Assembly (NCBI GenBank): GCA_003427395.1
Contig: BFEA01000164.1
Coordinates: forward strand, 2,616,579-2,642,356
Reading direction: 5' to 3'
Length of the DNA stretch: 25,778 bases
Source of the DNA: Chara braunii
Taxonomy: Eukaryota > Streptophyta > Charophyceae > Charales > Characeae
The translations under genes were made by a program, and so were the position numbers. Positions 19,240-25,778 of the stretch are shown piece after piece. Position 1 is the stretch's first letter. Each line of letters opens with the position of its first letter. Under the pieces are notes generated by a model. The model did no database searches. It worked only from the letters and a program-made list of their open reading frames with translations, and had not been told where the DNA came from.

Positions 19240-19690
19240 CGGTCCGTTAGCATTACCGTTCTTCTCTGTCTTCCGGTGGACGATATAAAAATCGTATTCT
19301 TGCAGTCGCACAACCTAACGTCCGATCATGCCCGTGTAGTTGGTAAGCCTCTTGAGAGTCAGCAGGGGTTCATGGTCCGTAACAAGGAGGACTTCTGTCT
19401 GTACAAGTACGGATGGAAGTGTTGAATCCCCCAGACAACCGCATAGCACTCTACCTGAGGAGCCGAATCGTTTCTTCTCTCGTCCGGTACCGTTCAAGAA
19501 GCGTACTCGGTAACGTGTTCGCTGTCATTTTTCCCCTTATGAGTCAAAATAGCGGAGATTGTTTCGGGCTGCCAATCCGTAATGAGTATGAATTGTTTCC
19601 CCGGGTCAGACCGAATCAAAATAGGCATTGTGGTCAAAGCCTCCTTTAAGGTGACAAAGGCCCGTTCACACTCGGTGTCCCAACTCAGCG
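19240..19690 (-). pseudogene. RNase H domain of pol
   Basis: It follows RT. Recognisable parts are FVTLKEALTTMPIL leading to FILITDWQ (catalytic-type Asp, about 19575), then LLVTDHEPLLTL (about 19380) and LQEYDFYIVHRK (about 19270), the usual Ty3/gypsy RNase H landmarks. At least one stop and several frame changes separate them. It would degrade the RNA strand of the replication hybrid. Confidence 0.75.
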
Positions 19691-20520
19691 GTTGGTCCTT
19701 CCGTAGAAGATTCGTTAGAGGTCGGGCGATTGCTGCAAAACCCTTGATAAATCGACGATAGTACGAGGCCAGTCCCAAAAAGGCCCGGACTTGTATCAAC
19801 GTCGTAGGTGTAGGGGCATCCTGAACGGTCGCGACCTTTCACGAATCCAGTCATAAGCTTCCCAGGGTCACCACGTACCCCAGGAATGAGATTTCCGATA
19901 GGAAAAACGCACTTTTCTCCAACGCAATCTTGAAGTCAAAATCCTACAATAACCCAAGTGTTCATTCGACATGTTGTGCATGCCCGTGGAATGATTCTGA
20001 GTAGACCAGGATGTCATCCATGTACACAATGGCGCAAAAATTAACCATGCCCTGAGTTAGTCTGGTCTTGTTGACGAAATTCTTACATGTAACGTCCTTC
20101 ACTCTTTGAAAAGTAGTTGGTGCATTGCAAATTCCCATTTGGCAACGGACCCACTGCCAAGTGCTCTCGGACGTCTTCGGCCGATCCTCCTCCTTGACCA
20201 GAATATGATGAAATCCATGGTGAATATCAAACTTACTGAAGTACTTAGCATACCCAATCGCATCCAACAATTCATCAATCCGAGGAAGGGGGTACACATC
20301 CTTAATCGTGATATCATTCAGCTTCTTAATCAATGCAAATGCGAATCGGCCCATTTTTCTTCAGGACTAAGACCACGGGAAACAACCAGGGTCCGGTTGC
20401 CGGTTCGATCCATCCGTTAGCCTCAAATTCTCTGATTCTTTGCAATGCCATTTTTCGTTCCACGAGAGAATATCAGTATGGTTTACAGTGGATCAGCGGG
20501 TTCGTTCCGGTCTGAACTTC
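19691..20520 (-). pseudogene. Reverse transcriptase of Ty3/gypsy type
   Basis: The motifs run in order: MALQRIREFEANGWI and PWLFPVVLV (about 20350-20460), the KLND-TIKD-YPLPRIDELLDAI block with FSKFDIHHGF (first Asp, about 20230), GICNAPTTFQ, and AIVYMDDILVYS (about 20001-20030) with the YMDD catalytic box intact. The thumb/connection FLGLASYYRRFIKGFA follows at about 19740-19790. A TGA at 20473-20475 and a small deletion near 20330 break the frame, and more stops lie at about 19840-19960. The domain order and sequence are clearly Ty3/gypsy. Confidence 0.9.
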
Positions 20521-21310
20521 GTTGAATGACTAAGGACAGTCCGATATCCGTATTTGTTACGTAGATCGCCCATTGGTATTCGGTCAGAATATTCGCAACC
20601 AATTGATGAGTTATATAAATTGAGGCACATATAGCTCGTAGGGTTGTCCGTGTATGGTAACTGTCACGTGCTTCGTGCCTACTCTGGGGCTGCTCTCCAC
20701 AGGAGGAACAGAGATGAAGGAGTTGTCTGACCGCAAGGAAAACACGGTGACGACCATCTGAGCATCTTCCTCTCAGATGGCCACGTGTTCTTTCGGGGTC
20801 ACGCCATCGTTGATATCCTGTCAGCACACTGGTTTCTCAGCGATTTTAATTATGCGCTCATAGGGTGTAGAGTCATCGCGTCCAGGGGGTTCCAAAGCTT
20901 CGATTTCGCCCCCCTGCCGTAGTAATCGCACCTCCTTTACGGAAGACAGTAAGGAAAGAGGTAGCCCTGTGATGTCACAAAATGCTCCCTTGTCTTTATA
21001 TCTCGAGAAAAGGGGGGCAGTGGCCTTGTATAGGGTCCGAGGGGGTTCCAAAGAGTCGAGCATCTGGGATATTTGTACGAGTGGTTCCCCTAAGATGAAC
21101 GCGAGCGTTCGTTGTAGATTTCTTTCCATAAGGACGAACGTTTTTGTGGTCTTCTGTCGGATGGGGTAGCGAATCAGTTGTTAAGCCATATCGTGTATCA
21201 CAGGATCGACTTTGTCTCCGATGTCAGAGTCACTCGGAAGTTTCAATTCCTTTTGATCCGATTCGTGGATTGGTTCCTTTCAGGTGATCACCCGAAGGGA
21301 TCCTCTGATT
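20521..21310 (-). pseudogene. Protease-RT linker region of pol
   Basis: There are open pieces on the minus strand, notably 20821-21129, with RTLAFILGEPLVQISQMLD. They sit in the position of the pol linker, and I recognise no catalytic motif. The reading continues from the protease with interspersed stops (for example just after 21180). Confidence 0.5.
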
Positions 21311-21868
21311 CTAGGCGGGGTTTTCTGAGTCGAGGGCGTCGTGGTCCGCATCAGAACAACGTACGGTTTTCGCCCGTAGGATGACGGATCGCCTCTCAAA
21401 ATCCAGCTTGGCCTGCAGTGTTGTGAGGGCTGGTAATCCCAGAAAGACATCATAGGTGTTCACATCCAGTACTATAACGTCTCCTAGTGCGTAAACTTTT
21501 TGTAATCGAAACGCCACGTTCGTCATTTTTCCTACCGCTTTAATTTTCTCTTCGTCCGCTGAGACGAGATGATCTCCTTCCATCAAGGTTACAAGATCCT
21601 TCCTTCTTCCTGCCCATTCTACGACTCTCAATGAAATAACCAATACCGCGGCTCCCGAATTGATAACAGCGCTGTAGGGGATTCCCCATACCTCGATATC
21701 GCATTCCGCTGATTTCCACGGAATGGCTTTAATTCGCAATTTTTGGAGTATTCCTAACCATATTGGGTTTGAAGTACTAGGAACGTCCGTCCCATCTTCG
21801 AGGGCCGGGTTTTTTCCTTCTGAGCCGCCGATTTGGCGAGAGAAAATCGTTTTCTGTTTGCTTTGCAA
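21311..21868 (-). pseudogene. Retropepsin-like aspartic protease with mutated active site
   Basis: It would process the gag-pol polyprotein. The active-site region reads AVINSGAAVLVIS. The family has Asp-Ser/Thr-Gly, and here residue 70 of the open frame is Asn (codon at 21659-21661). The flap/strand motif VLDVNTYDVFLGLPAL follows. The Asp to Asn change needs one transition (GAT to AAT) and would inactivate the enzyme. Length and motif spacing otherwise suit a gypsy protease. It overlaps in another frame with the end of the gag frame near 21790, so an indel separates them. Confidence 0.8.
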
Positions 21869-22660
21869 TGTTGTAGCATGCGCTCATTGGCTTGCTCCGA
21901 TATGGACAGCAGGTGTCCGATAAGCAAAGGAATTCGGTGATCTAGAGCTCGGACGATGTCCAATACGTCGATCTCTCCACTAACGAAGGTAGGACCACCC
22001 AACTCCATTTCTCTCGAAGAAGGTCTCTATTCGGCCATCTCTCGTTGTTTATTGGAGGGTCGGATGGTTCCGATCATTTCCAATCCCGGGTAACCCAATG
22101 CCACGTATTGGTCGATCGGGATAAGTTCCGCAACTTCTTTAGTGGTCGCTACCGCACTCCCTGCTCCTTCCATTTCTTCAATCATCATGCCCACCCTCCG
22201 CCGCCCATTGGCCACGGGCGCAGCAGCCATGGGGGTGGTTCCAACTCGAGCTTGTACAAGTCGGAGCGGACAGTCTCGGGCTATGTGGCCCGGCAGGTGA
22301 CACGTGTAACAAATGCTCATATTTGTCGCTGCTCCGCCCATGGTCTGAGCAGGGGCGATTCCTGGCACCCCTGGTGCGGCTCTTACGGCAATGGGGCGCA
22401 TCGACCTTATTAATGATTCTATCTGGGCATTGTGCTCACGTTGTTCCTTCTTACCTTCCCGCATCAAGTTAACTAATGTTCGGGTTAGTTCCAATATGAC
22501 ACTCGATTCGTTCGGCCTTGCTGAGGAGTCCGGGGAAGGAGCGGGGGTGGCCATAACCGACACAGGCAATCCCCGAGCTGTATCTGGTACTGGCCTTTTG
22601 GCTGCGATTTGTTCTAGATAGGTGACAGTGCCAGAGACGAAGCCCATGTTTTCGATTGAA
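21754..22660 (-). pseudogene. gag C-terminal part: coil, CCHC zinc knuckle, and gag-pro link
   Basis: The frame has a Pro/Ala/Ser-rich start, a polar helix (LMREGKKEQREHNAQIESLI), and the nucleocapsid knuckle CYTCHLPGHIARDC, which fits C-x2-C-x4-H-x4-C (about 22270-22320). A TAG at 22027-22029 interrupts the frame, which then continues with GEIDVLDIVRALDHRIPLLI to about 21754. The knuckle would bind element RNA during packaging. A frameshift near 22650 separates it from the gag N-terminal part. Confidence 0.8.
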
Positions 22661-23190
22661 GTACAACTAGCTCGGCCTTCGCTCTGGCCAATTCTTAGGA
22701 GTCCCTACGGTAATCCTCTCCTTCTAGGAAACTGGCGGCGAATTTTCGTTCCATCTCTTCCGCTGCAGTCATGATCTGTTGCAGGGTATGATTGATCGGG
22801 GGGAACTGCTTTCGCAGTTTCGCCCTCATTGTCCGACTACGGAGCCCGTCGATGAATAAATCTCTCCCGACCTCTTCCCCTCTTTATGTTTTGACGAACA
22901 TCCTATAAAACGTATTACGATATTCAGTAACGGATTCCAGTGGTTTCTGAACCCGATCTTTGATCATAAAATGGGCCTACTTCGGATGGATATAGTCGAA
23001 TCGGTTTAAAAAGTCTCGCTCGAAGGTTGGGAGATCCACCCAAACGTAAGTGTTGAACCAGTGGTGCGCATCCCCTCCCAACCTGGTGGGGATGTTGATT
23101 TGAGCCTCATCATTTCGTATTGTTGCGCACGCAATGTGGCCAGTCATGCCCCGGCTAGGTGATGTGTGGGGTCTAAAAGATACAAATCAG
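22661..23190 (-). pseudogene. gag N-terminal (capsid-like) part, three in-frame stops
   Basis: The translation has the Ty3/gypsy gag pattern: INIPTRLGGDAHHWFN, VDLPTFERDFLNRF, VTEYRNTFYRMF, LFIDGLRS, MRAKLRKQFPP and LQQIMTAAEEMERKF. Stops lie at 22977-22979 (TAG), 22884-22886 (TAA) and 22695-22697 (TAA). A one-base indel near 23145 displaces the upstream part, which reads PDLYLLDPTHHL. It would form the capsid; this copy cannot. The start codon is not identified. Confidence 0.75.
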
Positions 23191-23333
23191 GTGGAGCCAC
23201 TGGTGTGCGAGCTCGGATTGGTGGCGAGGGAATAGGTACCCCACCTAGCTGGTTGCCTAGGTCGCCCTCGGTTCGCCAGGTCGCTTAACTAGGGGGCCTA
23301 TCCACTTGTCACTTAACGAGCTTGCCATGTGTC

Positions 23334-23346
23334 GGCTCCGATACCA
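23334..23346 (-). promoter_or_regulatory. Primer-binding site (initiator tRNA-Met)
   Basis: The minus strand reads TGGTATCGGAGCC. The plant initiator tRNA-Met PBS is TGGTATCAGAGCC, so there is one mismatch. It lies 15 bp inside the 5' LTR homology edge (23362), as expected for minus-strand cDNA priming, and confirms the element's direction. Confidence 0.85.
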
Positions 23347-23361
23347 ACCTCACGCCCAGCA

Positions 23362-25287
23362 CGACTTCCTGATCGGAGTGGGATGGGGCCCCTGAAGTGC
23401 GGAAAAAGGGTGTGCCGAAGATTTTAGGATAGTGGGGGTGGAGTTCCAGGTCAGAACTGAAATCTCATGTGGCAAGCCTTAGGGACAGTTATGCAAGATA
23501 GCAAGCGCGATCCCCGTCCGACTTTTATGCCTTGGGGGATGTCATTGCCATCCTTGAGAGTTTCGTCCTCGAGGTCGGGCTCGAATTTGATGAACCGGCC
23601 GAATGCTATGTGTGTCGTGTTGCCTAACTAATCGCCAGCGTCGCTCGTGACAAGCCTCATAGTCGGACGAAGCGGGCCTTAGGCGCAGGCTGTGTGCTTG
23701 TTGTTCGGCCTCTGTCTGGGTTCGTCGAACGAACCCCGCGGCTCGGTACTCATTGTCTTGCTGGCACTCGGAGCACGGGGTTCGAGGCCAGTAGGGGGCG
23801 AGTGCGTGTCACAGGGTCGCGGTCAGGCAATGAAAAGGCAACACGAGGTAGGGAGCAAAGTTTGTCTCAATGATGACAACACCGGGTTCGGCAATGACAT
23901 GGCTTGCGTGTGAGTTGGGGAATTGGGAGGGAAAAGGGATCGCGCTTAAGGCCCGTTCAATGTCCCACTCACCGACATGTTCGTTTCTCCTCCGAAAGGG
24001 GAATTTTGGAGGGTTGGGGCGGGGTTGTGCGAGAAGACGGGCGTTTTTCCACTCCCAGTATTCTCGGAACCGCTGGTGTCTCAGGCTTTCCCGATCTGTA
24101 ACGTGGAAGGGGGTCCCATCATCCATGCTATCGAAATTTTGCAAGTTTAAACACAGACTCGAGCGAGGGTCTTGTAGACGCGCGTGTAGGTAATGTCCGT
24201 TTTGGTCGAGCCTGCATGTATGCACACAAAACCACATTGGCGATCAGTTGGATCGGATTGACTGGCTATCCCTTTGGTTGGGAAGTCATCTGATCCGTCG
24301 CCATGCTAGTCCATGCGCGTGTCAAGAGACAGACATTAGGAAGACAATCAGCGGACAATCACACATTTGAATCAGCCATCCACTTATCCACCAGAGCATA
24401 CATCAGGCGGGACCGCCGAGTGTTCGTTAGATTCTCCTTTCTGTCCAAAAGGGAACGGGAAACTGACATGCATCCGTGTGATCCAGCAGAGACAGTGTCA
24501 ACAATCGGGGGATTGGTCCGCTCGGTAACTTAATTCCGTAGACGCATTTTCCCAATACTCAAGCATCAATCGAAATCATGCATCAATCAAACTCAAGGGT
24601 CGTGTGAATCTCCAGAAAAGCATAAACGAGAGATTGACAAAGGTTTGCGCATCAAGCCAGGTCACCGAGAAAGCCTATATTATCATAACCCAAGTTCACC
24701 GGGGTCACGCGCAGATCATCGTCATCCCCGATCTCACCATACTACAATGAAACAGAAGTGAGGGGGAAAATCAGACCGATTACTAAGAAAAACAACGAAC
24801 CAGGGGTAGTCATGAGTAAAAGAGGACCGACGCCACTTATCAAAATTACATAACCGAGAAAAAGAAGGACACCATCCCACACACAAGATCCGAAGGTTGG
24901 CACTTTCGTAATATGCATGAGGAGTGCATCCAACCCGAGCGCAGAATGGGGACTAGAAAGTGACGAGTTAAACTAGTCATCCAACGATTGCGTGAGGAGG
25001 GGTGAGGGAAGCGCGCGAGTTCATTCTACACACACCATAAGCAGAAAATCCAAAATGATTCGCAAGAAGATCCGAAATGGCCGTAACAAGATCGGCCAAG
25101 GTTGAAATCAAAATTTATACAGAGGGTTAGAGAAAGGCATCATCCCACACACACATCTCTCTCTCTCTTTCTCTCTACGCTACATCACCTTCGATGCGGG
25201 CAGTCCGTCACCGCGCACCAACACCGAGTCGTCACCCCGCTTTGTCCGAGTACGCAAGCCAAATTTGTTTGTGCGTCACATTCCGTC
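23362..25287 (-). repeat. 5' LTR (long form, 1926 bp)
   Basis: It is homologous to the 3' LTR at both ends (23362-23780 and 24711-25287), with a central 930-bp segment that the 3' LTR lacks. Read on the minus strand it starts near 25287 and ends next to the PBS. It should contain the element's promoter and polyadenylation signals, but I could not place a convincing TATA box. Confidence 0.75.
23781..24710 (-). other. 930-bp LTR segment present in one LTR only
   Basis: This is either part of the full-length LTR deleted from the 3' copy, or an insertion into the 5' copy. The 3' LTR joint (GCACGGG then GCAGA) shows at most one base of microhomology, and the segment has no obvious terminal repeats or target duplication, so a deletion in the 3' LTR is the simpler reading. 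A 142-codon minus-strand frame (23809-24237) is open within it, with no recognised motif. Confidence 0.55.
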
Positions 25288-25361
25288 GTAACGACATTGA
25301 GATGTTGGCTGCAAACTGACCAGGCAGCCCCAGGGTAATATCAGATTTATTTTCCTCATCT

Positions 25362-25436
25362 GATTCCGTTGGGATTCGAACTAAGGTCTGTACTTCAACA
25401 GTTCCTGGGTGTACCAGCTGACCTGGGCCTGCTGGG
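25362..25436 (-). mobile_element. tRNA-like SINE head (minus strand)
   Basis: Read on the minus strand it has a degenerate A box (CAGGTCAGCTGG) and a good B box (AGTTCGAATCCC), sharing the TACAGACCT segment with the head at 10128-10208. The T stem does not pair, so it is not a working tRNA. Confidence 0.45.
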
Positions 25437-25616
25437 AATGAAACATGTCTCGACCGCCAAGAAAACGTGTGCCAAAAAGGCCCCATCTGGATGAAACCTC
25501 ATTGAGACTGCTGAGTAAACATTTGACAAAAAATACACTTAACCCACTATTCCCAGGTGTCCGTTTTTCTCCTGAGTAAAATTTTCCACTTCCGCACGAA
25601 ACAAACCAACTGCCCA

Positions 25617-25667
25617 GTTTCGTTTTCTGCCTAATTTCGTTTTCAGCCCAATTTCGTTTTCTGTATA
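25617..25667 (+). repeat. 17-bp minisatellite, three units
   Basis: Three copies of a TTTCGTTTTCTGCC-type unit with exact 17-bp spacing (TTCG at 25619, 25636 and 25653) and one or two differences per unit. Confidence 0.8.
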
Positions 25668-25778
25668 TGGCTCTTGCGCAAATTCATTGCACAATATAAC
25701 AACAAAAAAAAAGGTGACATGTGACGCTACGTGTCACTATTTTGAGCCCTCCCTCCCCAAGCACCTTTCCCCCACACT

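Larger units (their letters stand above)
12645..25287 (-). mobile_element. Ty3/gypsy-type LTR retrotransposon, complete in layout but decayed
   Basis: Two homologous terminal blocks (12645-13638 and 23362-25287) enclose, on the minus strand, a PBS, gag, protease, RT, RNase H, a zinc finger, integrase, an extra 3' frame and a non-coding repeat array. RT-RNase H-integrase order is the Ty3/gypsy (Metaviridae) order. At about 12.6 kb it is long, because of the 3' frame and repeat array between integrase and the 3' LTR. Stops, frameshifts and a mutated protease site show it is no longer functional. No clear target-site duplication or polypurine tract was found, so the outer boundaries are good to a few bases only. 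Confidence 0.85.

Noticed and set aside
25292-25298. CATTG as a target-site duplication of the LTR element (also at 12640-12644)
   Set aside because: The right-hand copy is several bases outside the LTR homology edge, and a 5-bp match is expected by chance at this search depth.

Overview
The window looks like repeat-dense nuclear DNA of a eukaryote, with no intact host protein gene that I can support. There is no operon structure, and there are long CT and AC microsatellites, an assembly gap (Ns at 9055-9259), tRNA-derived SINEs, MITE-like elements, a decayed PIF/Harbinger transposase and a decayed Ty3/gypsy LTR retrotransposon of about 12.6 kb on the minus strand. The primer-binding site matches plant initiator tRNA-Met with one mismatch. 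The transposase and the retroelement proteins remind me, from memory only, of those in charophyte algae such as Chara. A plant-lineage (streptophyte) origin is my best guess and is unproven.

Layout. 1-1560: three tRNA-headed SINE copies in a row, the first with a 22-A tail, the third with a 193-bp internal duplication. 1560-4960: non-coding sequence with an imperfect tandem repeat, a 20-bp perfect palindrome, a CT microsatellite and three G-run/C-run hairpins. 4970-6175: a higher-order tandem array of short hairpins with a nearly constant ACTTA loop and class-specific stems. 6854-7186: a 333-bp near-perfect inverted repeat. 7200-10960: no recognisable gene; it holds possible remnants of a membrane-protein frame, microsatellites, the gap and another SINE head. 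11186-12034 (-): Harbinger transposase pseudogene with two in-frame TAGs. 12063-12499: two adjacent MITE-like elements with similar ends.

12645-25287: the LTR element, read right to left. Its order is 5' LTR (23362-25287), PBS (23334-23346), gag with a CCHC knuckle, protease (catalytic Asp changed to Asn), reverse transcriptase (YMDD kept), RNase H, a complete C4HC3 PHD-type zinc finger, integrase, integrase C-terminal domain, an extra long 3' reading frame starting in an ATGA overlap with pol, a tandem array of dyad-symmetric 148-bp repeats, and the 3' LTR (12645-13638). gag and pol carry several stops and frameshifts, so the element is dead as read here. The LTRs differ in length by about 930 bp and differ from each other unevenly along their length. 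25288-25778: a SINE head and a 17-bp minisatellite.

The items most worth following up are the ACTTA hairpin array, the PHD finger inside pol, the extra 3' reading frame, the 148-bp dyad repeats and the 333-bp inverted repeat.
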